64,000 nucleotides of DNA, from assembly GCF_036245475.1 (NCBI RefSeq), contig NZ_BTPM01000001.1, positions 3,286,001 to 3,350,000 on the forward strand, given 5' to 3'. A program made the position numbers and the translations under genes. Below the pieces are notes generated by a model, which saw only the letters and a program-made list of their open reading frames with translations, had not been told where the DNA came from and ran no database searches. This stretch comes from Vibrio sp. 10N (GTDB taxonomy: Bacteria > Pseudomonadota > Gammaproteobacteria > Enterobacterales > Vibrionaceae). Positions within the stretch are counted from its first letter, which is position 1, and each line of letters starts with the position of its first letter. Positions 28,083-37,945 of the stretch are shown in pieces.

Positions 28083-29326
28083 CCGTAAATCACTCCATTA
28101 CCCCTGAATGGGTCACTAAACTCAGTGCTGCATTAATCGCGCTCTTTTTTGCGTCTTACTTCAATGGTGGTTACAACCTCACCTCGGCACTGCTCGCATT
28201 AACTGCGATTATCGTCTTGGTGTATCAACGTAAAATTAGCCCCAGTTCTGCACCTCAAAACCTGCAGCTATTAAACTGGACGTTTGCATTATTCGGTCTT
28301 AACTTGGCCATTATTACTTTAAGTGCCTACTTAGATCTTGATACAAGAAGTGTTGGACGCTCAATTGAGTACCCCGCCAAAGCCTTGTTGCTGTGCATTG
28401 TCAGCTACGTAGTGATATTCACCCGAGCTTCAACCGCATCGCTATGCTATGGCTTGGTTGCCGGTGGTGTGTTGGGTGCGCTTATTTCAGGCTACGATGT
28501 GTATATTCAGCACTGGCGTGGCTTTGGTGCAATGATGCCAATTCAAAAGGGCAATGCTGCGATCCTATTCTCTACGATGCTGTTTACGCTTTCATTCTAC
28601 TGGTATAAGTCAAATCAAAAGCTGGCATGGCTTTGCTTATTGGGTGCTAATCTCGCGCTTGCTGCGAGCATAATGTCACTCAGTCGAGGCGGGTGGGTTC
28701 TTGCTCCACTCACCTATTTGATTGCCGCTGGGGTTTTCTTCAAACAGACCGCACGCCACTATACCGCCATTGCAATCCTATCATTGATTGCAACGGTCAC
28801 ATTAGTCTTCACCACCGCGCCTGTCGGCCTTGAAGAGCGCGTGGCTGTGGTAGCGAGTGAGGCACAATCAGAACAAGGCTCGGTAGGCGTGCGTATTGAA
28901 ATGTGGAAGTTTGCTTGGCAGTTGTTCGCTGAAAAACCGCTAATGGGCTGGGGTGAAGATGCGCTTCAACCACGTTTAGATATCGCGGTTGCCAGTGGCG
29001 AGCTTTCAAACTACGCGCGAACATTCAATGGTAATGCTCACAGCGCCTATTTCAATGCCCTATCCCAACGCGGTGTGATTGGCTTTATTGGACTAATGGC
29101 CTTTCTCGCCATTCCAGGCATTCTCTATTTGATCTCACTAGTGCGAGCCAAGAGCGAAGAGACCAAACTATGGGCGACACTTGGCGGGCTGCACATCCTA
29201 TCGACGGCGGGTTTTTGCGTATCTCAAGACCACTTCCTGCATAACGAAGGCGTGGTACTCTATGCGACCACCAATGCTATTTTACTTGGCTTCCTTATTC
29301 GTGCGAAAAACGCAGAGAAAAGTTAA
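28079..29326 (+). CDS. waaL: O-antigen ligase family protein (WaaL-like)
   Basis: A 415-residue polytopic protein with about 11 hydrophobic helices. It has the Wzy_C/WaaL signature: SLSRGGWVLAPL, a large periplasmic loop with PLMGWGEDALQP, and NAHSAYFNALSQRGVIGF with the ligase-type His. WaaL joins lipid-linked O-polysaccharide to lipid A-core in the periplasm. Sequence alone separates WaaL from Wzy polymerase poorly, but the place after waaA in a core locus supports ligase. It converges with the next gene with only 3 bp between the stops. Confidence 0.82.
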   Translation: MTVNHSITPEWVTKLSAALIALFFASYFNGGYNLTSALLALTAIIVLVYQRKISPSSAPQNLQLLNWTFALFGLNLAIITLSAYLDLDTRSVGRSIEYPAKALLLCIVSYVVIFTRASTASLCYGLVAGGVLGALISGYDVYIQHWRGFGAMMPIQKGNAAILFSTMLFTLSFYWYKSNQKLAWLCLLGANLALAASIMSLSRGGWVLAPLTYLIAAGVFFKQTARHYTAIAILSLIATVTLVFTTAPVGLEERVAVVASEAQSEQGSVGVRIEMWKFAWQLFAEKPLMGWGEDALQPRLDIAVASGELSNYARTFNGNAHSAYFNALSQRGVIGFIGLMAFLAIPGILYLISLVRAKSEETKLWATLGGLHILSTAGFCVSQDHFLHNEGVVLYATTNAILLGFLIRAKNAEKS

Positions 29327-29329
29327 GCC

Positions 29330-29995
29330 TTAATGCACAAATCGCTTCCCTGCCATAGAACCAATGACCTTGGCAGGGTTGCCGCCGATAATAGCATCCT
29401 TTGCAAACTCACCACTGACTAACGCGGATGCGGATACAATCGAGTTGTCGTTAATGATGCACCCCTTAAGAAGGGTCGAGCGTGCACATACCCATAAATC
29501 TGAGCCGACTATCACCTCTTTATCTGGATTGATGCTCGTACCCGTTTCTAGCTCGACCGCGTGCATGTCCGTATCCATAAATAAGGTTTGCCACGAGACT
29601 AGCGCTCGGTCACCAAAGCGCATACTTTTTTGACACACGATCGTCGTTTCACCAGAGAAGTTAACCCCATCACCAATAGTGAGCTCACCAGAGATGTGAA
29701 GACGGCTTCCGGTACCAATTTTGTTGCCACGCCCGAAGTTCACGATGCCGCCTTTTTTAAGCGACCATATAAACCGAGAGTATTTGCCGTCAGCTATCTG
29801 AACCTCACCAAAACCCAGTTTTATTTTTCCAAACTTAGCTCCCTCAGGCACAGTTACTTTACCGCGCAGATCTCTGAAGTAGGTACGATGACAAACGAGT
29901 ACAGGAAAGCGCAGAGCCGTTCTCAATGGAAAATAGCGAAAATTAAACCATAAGGTTTTGGGAATACACCTTAAGTAGAAATAGAGTTTTCTCAT
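29330..29995 (-). CDS. left-handed beta-helix (hexapeptide) acyltransferase
   Basis: A 221-residue protein with imperfect hexapeptide repeats: NFGRGNKIGTGSRLHISG, ELTIGDGVNFSG, then C-terminal IVGSDLWVCARSTLLKGC and IIGGNPAKVIGS. These are typical of O-acetyltransferases of the WcaF/CysE-like fold. The usual catalytic His may be that of DMHAVE. It probably acetylates a core or O-antigen sugar with acetyl-CoA. Its start overlaps the kdkA stop by four bases, so the two are cotranscribed on the minus strand. Confidence 0.8.
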   Translation of the reverse strand: MRKLYFYLRCIPKTLWFNFRYFPLRTALRFPVLVCHRTYFRDLRGKVTVPEGAKFGKIKLGFGEVQIADGKYSRFIWSLKKGGIVNFGRGNKIGTGSRLHISGELTIGDGVNFSGETTIVCQKSMRFGDRALVSWQTLFMDTDMHAVELETGTSINPDKEVIVGSDLWVCARSTLLKGCIINDNSIVSASALVSGEFAKDAIIGGNPAKVIGSMAGKRFVH

Positions 29996-30705
29996 TGCTT
30001 ACCCTGTTGGTATCCTGCTAGCAACGCATCAAAATCCATGGGCTGCCAGTGGATTTGGTAACGTCCCAACTCTTTCTCGAAAGAACGTTTTAGGCGACTG
30101 AGATTATCTTGCTTCCAGCTGTCACCGGCTTGTTCACTGCATTTGTCGAAATCAATGATCCATACATTATCCTGCACATCCATCAGCACATTGTGGATAT
30201 TGAGGTCGGTGTGATTCACTCCTGCATCGTGCATCGCTCGGATTTCAGCACCAATTCTATGATACGCCGCTTTGTCTAACGCACCGTCTTGAAGAATTGC
30301 GACCAAGTCTCGTGCATTAGCAATTTTTTCACTCAAAAGATCAGCTCGATAATAAAGGCCTGATCGTATTGCAATCGCTGCTAGTGGGCGGGGCACATTG
30401 ACGTTGGCTTTAGCAAGTTTGTTAAGAAGAGAAAACTCCTGAAAACTGCGCGTATTTTGCCAACCATTGAACCAGTATTGGTCACGCACCAACTTGCCAA
30501 ACAACCCACCACGGCGATAATGGCGCAGCGCCGCTGGCAAATGTTCAGTTTCGACAAACCAAGTAGTGCCGCGACCTTGTGCGCTGCCTATTACTTTGTT
30601 TTGTGCTTTCCAAAACTCTGGGGTAAACAATTCTTCATCAGGACTAGAAATGTAGTCGCTGTCATACCAAATCATAGTATTGGGGTTGGGGGCTATTTGT
30701 TGCAC
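29992..30705 (-). CDS. kdkA: Kdo kinase
   Basis: KdkA, 237 residues, a eukaryotic-like kinase fold enzyme that phosphorylates Kdo of the LPS inner core. It shows KVIGSAQGRGTTWFVE near the N terminus, HYRRGGLFGKLVRD, the catalytic loop NHTDLNIHNVLMD and the metal site IIDFDKCSE. It replaces the function of a second Kdo, as known in Haemophilus and vibrios. It forms a minus-strand operon with the acyltransferase and probably the GT2 gene upstream (43 bp gap). Confidence 0.93.
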   Translation of the reverse strand: MQQIAPNPNTMIWYDSDYISSPDEELFTPEFWKAQNKVIGSAQGRGTTWFVETEHLPAALRHYRRGGLFGKLVRDQYWFNGWQNTRSFQEFSLLNKLAKANVNVPRPLAAIAIRSGLYYRADLLSEKIANARDLVAILQDGALDKAAYHRIGAEIRAMHDAGVNHTDLNIHNVLMDVQDNVWIIDFDKCSEQAGDSWKQDNLSRLKRSFEKELGRYQIHWQPMDFDALLAGYQQGKQ

Positions 30706-30748
30706 AAGGTCTCCGGTGGATGGATAGTCAATGACGTTGTTTCACGCA

Positions 30749-31564
30749 TTAATCTAACCATTTATTCATGCCATTGCGACAATAAGCAACGGTCGTATTC
30801 AATTTTTGTTGCTTGATTTGAGTCAATGACTTATCCCCATCATCGACCTCCCTCACAGGATGGTCCAAATGATAAACAACCGCTCGCCCAAGTGAACCAT
30901 GTGCCGTGACGCCGACTAAGGAAAGGCGATGACTAAGATCAACATCCTCTCCCCCCCATCCTATGAAGTCCTCATCAAAGCCATTCACCAACAATAAGTC
31001 TTGGCGATCGACAGCGAAGTTAGCACCATATGGCCAAATCGTTTTGATTCGATTCAACAAGGGCAATACCCATGTCGGATAGCGAATAGCTTGTTCAATT
31101 TTTGACAGCTGCTTGCGTAGGGAAAGCCACAGTAACAAAGAAGTTTTGCTCAACTCCGTTATCGACGAGTCACCATTCTTTAACCACTGAGTGATATCTG
31201 AACCCAAATATACTCTTGGCCCCGTGACCAGTCCCTTTGGGCAGCTCAAGGCTTTATGATCAGCAACAAAGTGAGGGCTGGGTATGCAATCACTATCGGT
31301 GAAAATAATTCTGTCAGCTTGGGAGCTTGCCACGGCTTTATTGAGAATGACCGTTCTTCTAAAACCTTGATCTTCATGCCAAATATGACGCAATCTCAAT
31401 CCCTTCCGCTGAAATGACTCAACGAGTTGTTTCACATCAGGTTCAGAGCCATCGTCTGCGACACAAATGTCAAAATCCTTGTCTACCTGATTGAGATAAC
31501 CTGACAAGGTGAGCTTCAAGACGTCGGCATCGTTATAGGCCGACATAATCACTTCATACCGCAT
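30749..31564 (-). CDS. family 2 glycosyltransferase (LPS core), paralogue of the gene at 23107
   Basis: A 271-residue GT-A enzyme with VIMSAYNDADVLKLTL, CVADDGSE, FTDSDCIPSPHFV (metal-binding DSD), GANFAVDRQDLLLVNGFD and GWGGEDVDLSHRL. The close match in motif order to the 23107 protein shows that they arose by duplication and then took different positions and strands. The sugar transferred is unknown. It is the first gene of the minus-strand trio with kdkA and the acyltransferase. Confidence 0.85.
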   Translation of the reverse strand: MRYEVIMSAYNDADVLKLTLSGYLNQVDKDFDICVADDGSEPDVKQLVESFQRKGLRLRHIWHEDQGFRRTVILNKAVASSQADRIIFTDSDCIPSPHFVADHKALSCPKGLVTGPRVYLGSDITQWLKNGDSSITELSKTSLLLWLSLRKQLSKIEQAIRYPTWVLPLLNRIKTIWPYGANFAVDRQDLLLVNGFDEDFIGWGGEDVDLSHRLSLVGVTAHGSLGRAVVYHLDHPVREVDDGDKSLTQIKQQKLNTTVAYCRNGMNKWLD

Positions 31565-31734
31565 AGTTCGGTGGTCATTACCTTTACTAAATCACTATTC
31601 AAAGAGTGACAGAGTTTAACAATTTGTAAAGTCTATCGTTTTGGGGCGGCGATTCTAGCACTATAGTGAAATTTTACATTCTATTTTCTTAGCTGCATAA
31701 TCGTTGCCTATCTATTACTGAATGCGCTGACACT

Positions 31735-32787
31735 ATGGCTTTGTTTACCACTCCTCCTACATCGATTTGCATTCTGCGCTTGTCTGCCATTGGCGACGTG
31801 TGCAACACCATCGCTGCGGTACAAGCAATTCAAGCACACTGGCCGAACACCCAAATCACCTGGATAACCGGATCACTAGAAGCAAAGCTGCTCGAGAGTA
31901 TTCAAGGCATCAGTGTTGTCGTGTTTGACAAAAAAGCAGGTTGGCGAGGCTATCGCGACTTGTGGCGTCAGCTTCGTGGTCAACAGTTTGATGCTCTACT
32001 TCACATGCAATACGCGCTGCGCGCAAGCATTGCAACTCTGGGTATTAAAGCCAAATACAAACTCGGTTTTGATGCTGAAAGAGCGCAAGACTTTCAGCAG
32101 TTATTCACCAACGTCAAGGTGCCTTCACCACAAAAAATGCATGTACTGGATGGATTGCTGGCCTTCAGCGAGACACTTGGAGTCCCAGCCTCCTCCCCCC
32201 ATTGGCAACTAAACTATAGTCAGCAACACGCTGATTGGGCAAAACCGCTTTTAGTGGGACAGCAAAATCTCGTCATTGTTCCTGCGGCTAGCAAGGGCTA
32301 TAAAAACTGGACGGCGGAAGGTTATGTTGCTGTGATTAATCATGCCATTGAGAAGGGATGGAAGGTCATCTTGGCAGGCAGCCCGGCAAAGATTGAGGTG
32401 GAGCTTGGTGCGAAAATTGAAGCTTTGTGCTCTCACACAATCAACAACGTCATTGGTCAAAGTAGCCTGATGCAGATGCTGGCTCTGCTTGATATGGGCG
32501 ATTTGGTGATTGCGCCGGATACCGGGCCAACCCACATGGCCAATGCGATGAATACGCCCGTGATAGGATTATATGCTCATCACAACCCGCAACGCACAGG
32601 CCCATATTGTTATTTAGATTATGTGGTGTCGGCTTACGAAGAGGCGATTGTCGCGGAAACAGGTAAAGCCAGCAATGAGCTTGAGTGGCGTGCACGAGTG
32701 AAAGACAAGCAAGCGATGCAGCGCATTAAGGCTGAAAGCGTGATTGCGATGTTCGATCATGTGGTGAAAGCAGAAGCGCTTTGTTAA
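31735..32787 (+). CDS. GT9 family glycosyltransferase (heptosyltransferase I-like)
   Basis: A 350-residue GT-B protein of the heptosyltransferase family: ICILRLSAIGDVCNTIAAV at the N terminus, VPAASKGYKNWTAEGY in the donor region, and IAPDTGPTHMANAMNTPVIGLYAHHNP at the C terminus (seen as two parts). It may be the enzyme that adds the first heptose (WaaC role), as no other WaaC candidate is in the locus, but family membership does not prove it. It is read alone; the palindromic element begins about 90 bp after its stop. Confidence 0.82.
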   Translation: MALFTTPPTSICILRLSAIGDVCNTIAAVQAIQAHWPNTQITWITGSLEAKLLESIQGISVVVFDKKAGWRGYRDLWRQLRGQQFDALLHMQYALRASIATLGIKAKYKLGFDAERAQDFQQLFTNVKVPSPQKMHVLDGLLAFSETLGVPASSPHWQLNYSQQHADWAKPLLVGQQNLVIVPAASKGYKNWTAEGYVAVINHAIEKGWKVILAGSPAKIEVELGAKIEALCSHTINNVIGQSSLMQMLALLDMGDLVIAPDTGPTHMANAMNTPVIGLYAHHNPQRTGPYCYLDYVVSAYEEAIVAETGKASNELEWRARVKDKQAMQRIKAESVIAMFDHVVKAEALC

Positions 32788-32876
32788 TGCTGTATATTCA
32801 AGCTATTACACTCATTACCCTAAGTAGTGCACTCGTCATCCTACGTAGTACACCCGTCATCCTACGTAGTACACCC

Positions 32877-32998
32877 GTCATCCCCTTGAAAAAGGGGATC
32901 TCATGAAGCGCGCTGTGAAGTTAAGTGCTCTTTGGATATAGCGTTATTATTTAGGAAGTCACTCGCTGTAGGAGATCCTCACTTTCGTGAGGATGACG
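32877..32998 (+). repeat. single two-hairpin palindromic element
   Basis: One copy of the element that forms the 18190-20170 array, in the same orientation: first arm GTCATCCCCTTG...GGGGATCTC, middle with AGTCACTCGCTG, second arm GATCCTCACTTTCGTGAGGATGAC. It is preceded by two copies of a 21-bp direct repeat (CGTCATCCTACGTAGTACACC type, about 32834-32876). Confidence 0.93.
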
Positions 32999-33010
32999 AG
33001 AACAGTGAGG

Positions 33011-33081
33011 ATGTCGAGGGTAAACGAGCATGTCGAGGGTAAACGAGCATGTCGAGGGTAAACGAGCATGTCGAGGGCAGG
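33011..33081 (+). repeat. 19-bp tandem repeat upstream of waaE
   Basis: Three full copies and one partial copy of ATGTCGAGGGTAAACGAGC start at 33011, 33030, 33049 and 33068. The fourth copy supplies the ATG of a spurious N-terminal extension of waaE. The repeat abuts the palindromic element. Confidence 0.93.
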
Positions 33082-33133
33082 TGAAGATGACGAGAAGACT
33101 GGGCAGAACAACAATCAACCAAGGATCATTACA

Positions 33134-33913
33134 GTGACCAAACCAACACTAGCTGTCGCGCTGATAGTAAAAAACGAATCGAAACATCTACGCGCTTGCC
33201 TAGAGACAGTGCAAGGCTGGGTGGATGAAATTGTCGTCCTAGACTCTGGCAGCAGTGATGACACTCAAGCCATTGCCGAGGAGATGGGCGCCAAGTTTTA
33301 CACCAACAGTGAGTGGCCCGGGTTTGGCCGCCAAAGGCAAATCGCACAAAGCCATGTCCAATCCGACTTTGTTTTTTGGCTCGATGCCGATGAGCGCGTC
33401 ACGCCAGAACTTAAAGCCAGTATCTTAGATGCGGTCAGTAAAAACGCCCCAACCACCATTTATCAGTTCGCCCGACTCAGCTGGGTGTTTGGCCGCTTTA
33501 TCAAACACTGTGGCTGGTATCCAGACAAAGTGCTACGCCTCTACCCGACTAAGCTCACGCAGTACAACGATTCTTTGGTGCATGAAAAAGTCGAAACAGA
33601 TAAATCAATGACGATTGAAACCTTAACGGGCGATCTCATCCATTACACTTACGATGACATTCATCATTACTTGGTAAAATCTGCAGGCTATGCCAAGGCG
33701 TGGGCAGAACAAAGAGAGAAACGCGGCAAGAAGTCGAGCATTTCACAAGGTATTCTGCACGCTGTGGCGTGTTTTGTGAAAATGTACATCGTCAAAGCCG
33801 GCTTTTTGGATGGTAAGCAGGGATTATTACTGTGTTTGCTGTCAGCGCACTCCACGTTCGTGAAATACGCTGATCTTTGGGTTAGGACAAGTACTGAGCC
33901 GCCCAAGGGTTAA
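33134..33913 (+). CDS. waaE: WaaE/KdtX-type core glucosyltransferase
   Basis: A 259-residue GT2 enzyme: [42 protein letters not shown] with the DAD site, [14 protein letters not shown] and HEKVE. This is the WaaE/KdtX pattern, a transferase that in other bacteria adds beta-1,4-glucose to heptose I and lies beside coaD. I start it at GTG 33134, with AAGGA 8 bp upstream; the longer frame from ATG 33068 begins inside a tandem repeat. Its last 32 bp overlap the end of the convergent GT9 gene. Confidence 0.9.
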   Translation: MTKPTLAVALIVKNESKHLRACLETVQGWVDEIVVLDSGSSDDTQAIAEEMGAKFYTNSEWPGFGRQRQIAQSHVQSDFVFWLDADERVTPELKASILDAVSKNAPTTIYQFARLSWVFGRFIKHCGWYPDKVLRLYPTKLTQYNDSLVHEKVETDKSMTIETLTGDLIHYTYDDIHHYLVKSAGYAKAWAEQREKRGKKSSISQGILHAVACFVKMYIVKAGFLDGKQGLLLCLLSAHSTFVKYADLWVRTSTEPPKG

Positions 33914-34916
33914 GCTCTTGAGTCACCTTAGCAATATCGATGCGGGTCATGTTCTCTTGGCTCGCTTTGTCCTCTGCTCGAGGCGGCGCAAACGCTAAAT
34001 GGCGACCTTCTGAGTTTAGTGGCTTCCAACGTAGCGGTGTTGCTGAGCGTTTCGCTGGGAAAAAACCCACGGTTGGCACGTCAAGTGCTGCAGCGATATG
34101 AAGCGGCCCTGTAGAGCCCGCAATAAACAAACTGGCGCACGCTAGCGAGCATGAAAAATCCACCAGCCCGTCATTTTTGTCATACACCACACTGTCGATC
34201 GTCTTCTCTGCGAGCAGCGCTTGAAGCTCTCGTGCTTTCTCTTCTTCACCCGGCCCTGCAGTCAACACAACATTCATACTGCCATCAATGCCAGCCACCA
34301 ACGCCGCATATTGCTCGAGCGTCAAATTGTTCGCTGAACCACCACTGCCCGCGTGAACATAAATCCAAGGCAACGCTTTATTTAAGCCAAGCTCACTCGC
34401 CAGCTTTTCTTTCTGTTTCGCCAACGCATCAAGAGAAAAAGAAAAATACGGCGCGCGCGGTTCTACAATCTCAATCGACTGATCGTTTAAAAACGCACGG
34501 ACCAGGTCGAGGTTGTACTCGTACTCTGGCTTGGCACTTTGAGAGCGCTTTTGTTTAATGCGTCGGTTATAGAAAAGCTGGGCAAACTTGGTCGCTGGGG
34601 CCAGTCGATACGGGATTTTCGCTTTCCATACCAACAGGGCGTTATAAGTAGTTGAAAACAGGTTGATGGAAGCATCAAACTTGGCGCCCTTAAGAGTTTC
34701 AACGAGATGTTTCTGGGTGTGCTTGTCTGCGTTTTTTCCACAATCCACAATCACTTCATCAATCCAAGGGCAGGCTCTTGCGAGCGCCACAGTATAGCTA
34801 GGAACCAAAGCGGTCACTCGACAATCAGGCATCGAGGCTTTGAGCATCGCAAAACTCGGCCATGCCAACATAAAATCGCCTATCTTGTCGTTCCGAACCA
34901 CCAGTATGTTTTTCAT
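33882..34916 (-). CDS. GT9 family glycosyltransferase (heptosyltransferase-like)
   Basis: A 344-residue GT-B protein: [20 protein letters not shown] at the N terminus, [19 protein letters not shown], and [25 protein letters not shown] further on (two segments). It most likely adds a heptose to the LPS core (WaaQ/heptosyltransferase III-like role is a guess). It is convergent with waaE and divergent from coaD, as in other vibrios. Confidence 0.83.
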   Translation of the reverse strand: MKNILVVRNDKIGDFMLAWPSFAMLKASMPDCRVTALVPSYTVALARACPWIDEVIVDCGKNADKHTQKHLVETLKGAKFDASINLFSTTYNALLVWKAKIPYRLAPATKFAQLFYNRRIKQKRSQSAKPEYEYNLDLVRAFLNDQSIEIVEPRAPYFSFSLDALAKQKEKLASELGLNKALPWIYVHAGSGGSANNLTLEQYAALVAGIDGSMNVVLTAGPGEEEKARELQALLAEKTIDSVVYDKNDGLVDFSCSLACASLFIAGSTGPLHIAAALDVPTVGFFPAKRSATPLRWKPLNSEGRHLAFAPPRAEDKASQENMTRIDIAKVTQELNPWAAQYLS

Positions 34917-35012
34917 CTTTATTCTCTTGTCACCTAGCTGTTTGAGGATAATAGCAATTCACTGTGTTCTGGCAACCTCATTCCTAATAAACACTGGAAA
35001 GTGCTACACTGA

Positions 35013-35534
<522 letters not shown>

Positions 35535-35706
35535 GGTCTAAAGATATACACAAATTAACAATAGTTTGATTGCTATTTTATTGACCTACACTTGAAGAAT
35601 GTGTGAGACTTCGAACGTTTTTTTGTTCAGCAAGATGATATAGCCTCATCTTGCTCAGCATCGGCCAAAACGATTCATCTTGGTCGAAGTCCCGCTTCTG
35701 GAGCAT

Positions 35707-37116
35707 ATGAAAATGATAAATAAACAGCGAACGCTGTGGTTCCTACTCATTGGCGCTTTGTTAATTCGCCTACTCTCACTTGGGTTCTATCCGCTAATGG
35801 ACACAACTGAGTCGCGCTACGGTGAAATGGCGCGCATGATGGTGGAAACTGGTAACTGGCTAACGCCTTTGTTTGATTACGGCGTCCCATTTTGGGGTAA
35901 GCCGCCACTCTTTACGTGGATGAGCGCTGCGAGCGTCGAGCTCTTTGGGCTGTCAGAGTTTACTTTGCGCTTACCACATTGGCTTGCGGGTGTATTGGTG
36001 GTTGCTGCCGCCGCTTGGTTTGCAAAAAAGAATGGTTACAATCCACTGGTTGCCGCAGTCGTGCTGTCGACCACGCTCGTGTTCTCCATCTCAGCGGGCG
36101 CTGTAATGACCGATATGGCACTCACTATGGGTCTTGCGCTTGCCATGGTTGGTTTCTACCAATGTTGGCGCGGTGAAACACTTTGGGGTTATGTAGGCTT
36201 CATTGGTCTTGCTATTGGCCTACTGGCTAAAGGTCCGGTTGCGATTGTTCTATTTGGCCTGGCTGTCTTCCCATGGATGGTGATTCAACATGGTCTCATT
36301 GGCGCGTTCGTTGAGCTATGGCGCCGCTTCCCACTAATTAAGGGAACACTGCTGATGTTAGCCATAGCACTGCCTTGGTACATCATGGCAGAGCGTGCTA
36401 CGCCTGGATTTATCGATTACTTTATTGTCGGCGAGCACTACAAGCGCTTTGTCGAACCTGGCTGGACTGGCGATCTTTATGGTTCTGGTCACGAAGAGCC
36501 TAAAGGTAAAATTTGGTTCTTCTGGCTATTAGCCGTACTCCCTTGGTCACTCATTCTGCCAGTACTCATGTTAGTGCGTGCCAAGTTTGGCCTTGAGCAA
36601 GCAAAGCAAAACCACGGTTTCACTAGCTTTGCTATTTGGTGGGCATTGTCACCGCTTATTTTGTTCACGGTTTCAAGTAATATTTTGCCGACCTACGTAC
36701 TACCAGGCACACCAGCGATTGGTCTATTGATTGCGATTTTCTGGAAGAACAAAGATACCATTTGGTTGACGATTGCTGCGCTGGTTGTCCCTGTAGCACT
36801 GATCGCAGCGACGTACATGCTGTCGACGGGGAAAATTGCCGATAACAGTGATAAACATCTGATTGAGAGCCTAGACCCTGATGTGCGCGTGTTCTACAAA
36901 TACCCACGCTCATATTCAGGTCAATATTACAGCTTTGGTCAAGCCAAAGTACTGCGCACTGACGATCAACTTGAAGGACTCGATCAGTTCTATCTGATCA
37001 CCTTCAAAGACCGAATGGCCTATGACTACCCATACTATCAAGAGAAGTTTGATTGTAGTGATGTCGTTGCTGAAAGCCACAACCGCGGTGCTATTCTGTG
37101 TAAGGTGAAACCCTAG
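35707..37116 (+). CDS. ArnT/PMT-like (GT83) membrane glycosyltransferase
   Basis: A polytopic protein of about 469 residues with around 11 helices. PLMDTTESRYGEMARMM after the first helix holds the catalytic Asp and Glu typical of GT-C enzymes of the ArnT/PMT clan; GVPFWGKPPLFTWMSA and LLAKGPVAIVLF are also conserved. ArnT itself adds L-Ara4N from undecaprenyl phosphate to lipid A; here the donor is unknown, and no arn genes are in the window. ATG 35707 (CTGGAG just upstream) or ATG 35713 is the likely start; the in-frame TTG at 35680 is less likely. Confidence 0.82.
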   Translation: MKMINKQRTLWFLLIGALLIRLLSLGFYPLMDTTESRYGEMARMMVETGNWLTPLFDYGVPFWGKPPLFTWMSAASVELFGLSEFTLRLPHWLAGVLVVAAAAWFAKKNGYNPLVAAVVLSTTLVFSISAGAVMTDMALTMGLALAMVGFYQCWRGETLWGYVGFIGLAIGLLAKGPVAIVLFGLAVFPWMVIQHGLIGAFVELWRRFPLIKGTLLMLAIALPWYIMAERATPGFIDYFIVGEHYKRFVEPGWTGDLYGSGHEEPKGKIWFFWLLAVLPWSLILPVLMLVRAKFGLEQAKQNHGFTSFAIWWALSPLILFTVSSNILPTYVLPGTPAIGLLIAIFWKNKDTIWLTIAALVVPVALIAATYMLSTGKIADNSDKHLIESLDPDVRVFYKYPRSYSGQYYSFGQAKVLRTDDQLEGLDQFYLITFKDRMAYDYPYYQEKFDCSDVVAESHNRGAILCKVKP

Positions 37117-37138
37117 CAATAACTAGCCAACAAAAAAT

Positions 37139-37168
37139 AAAAAGGCCTGATTAATCAGGCCTTTTTTG
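37139..37168. terminator. bidirectional intrinsic terminator
   Basis: A 10-bp stem AAAGGCCTGA / TCAGGCCTTT around a TTAA loop, with T-rich runs on both sides. It sits between the converging ArnT-like gene and pyrE and can serve both. Confidence 0.92.
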
Positions 37169-37208
37169 TATTCAAATGCGGTTCAATGACTTCTCATCAT
37201 GTGAACAA

Positions 37209-37850
37209 TTAAATACCAAACTCTGCACGGTACGCTTTCACCGCTTCAAGGTGCTCAGCATTACCACCTTTCTCTTCAAGGTAAGTGATAAGGTCTGTCA
37301 GACTGACGATAGAAATCACCGCGCAGCCAAAGTCTCGTTCCACTTCTTGAATGGCAGAAAGCTCACCCTTGCCTTTTTCTTGACGGTCAATCGCAACTAG
37401 CACGCCCGCTAGGTCAGCACCGTTGGCTTTGATGATTTCCATTGACTCACGAATCGCAGTACCCGCTGTGATCACGTCATCCACCAGCATAATACGACCT
37501 TCGAGTGCGCTACCCACTAGGTTGCCACCTTCACCGTGGTCTTTCGCTTCCTTACGGTTGAAACAGTAAGGAGTGTCGATATCGTGGTGATCAGCGAGTG
37601 CTACCGCCGTTGTCGTTGCAATTGGGATGCCTTTGTAAGCTGGGCCAAATAGCACGTCAAACTCAATGCCTGAGTCCGCTAATGCAGCTGCGTAGAAGCG
37701 GCCTAGACGTGCTAGGTCACGACCAGTATTGAAAAGCCCAGCGTTGAAGAAGTAAGGACTTTTACGACCAGATTTAAGGGTAAACTCGCCAAATTTTAGG
37801 ACTTCTTTCTCTAATGCAAATTCAATAAATTCACGCTGGTATGCTTTCAT
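37209..37850 (-). CDS. pyrE: orotate phosphoribosyltransferase
   Basis: PyrE, 213 residues, as in E. coli, makes OMP from orotate and PRPP. The PRPP-binding motif [13 protein letters not shown] and the [10 protein letters not shown] segment are clear. The start is ATG 37850 ([13 protein letters not shown]); the frame runs open further upstream, but that part is not conserved sequence. In enteric bacteria pyrE follows rph directly and is controlled by attenuation. Here rph lies upstream on the same strand, but 1.5 kb of palindromic array separates them and rph has its own terminator. Confidence 0.97.
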   Translation of the reverse strand: MKAYQREFIEFALEKEVLKFGEFTLKSGRKSPYFFNAGLFNTGRDLARLGRFYAAALADSGIEFDVLFGPAYKGIPIATTTAVALADHHDIDTPYCFNRKEAKDHGEGGNLVGSALEGRIMLVDDVITAGTAIRESMEIIKANGADLAGVLVAIDRQEKGKGELSAIQEVERDFGCAVISIVSLTDLITYLEEKGGNAEHLEAVKAYRAEFGI

Positions 37851-37945
37851 TTTATCTCTCTCTTTAATTTCATTCACAATGTACATCGCGTCACCCACGC
37901 AGTACACCCGTCATTCGACGATGCTCCGTCAATCAACGATTCCTC

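Noticed and set aside
33068..33133. N-terminal extension of waaE from ATG 33068
   Set aside because: The ATG is the fourth copy of a 19-bp tandem repeat; GTG 33134 has a ribosome site and gives the usual family length.
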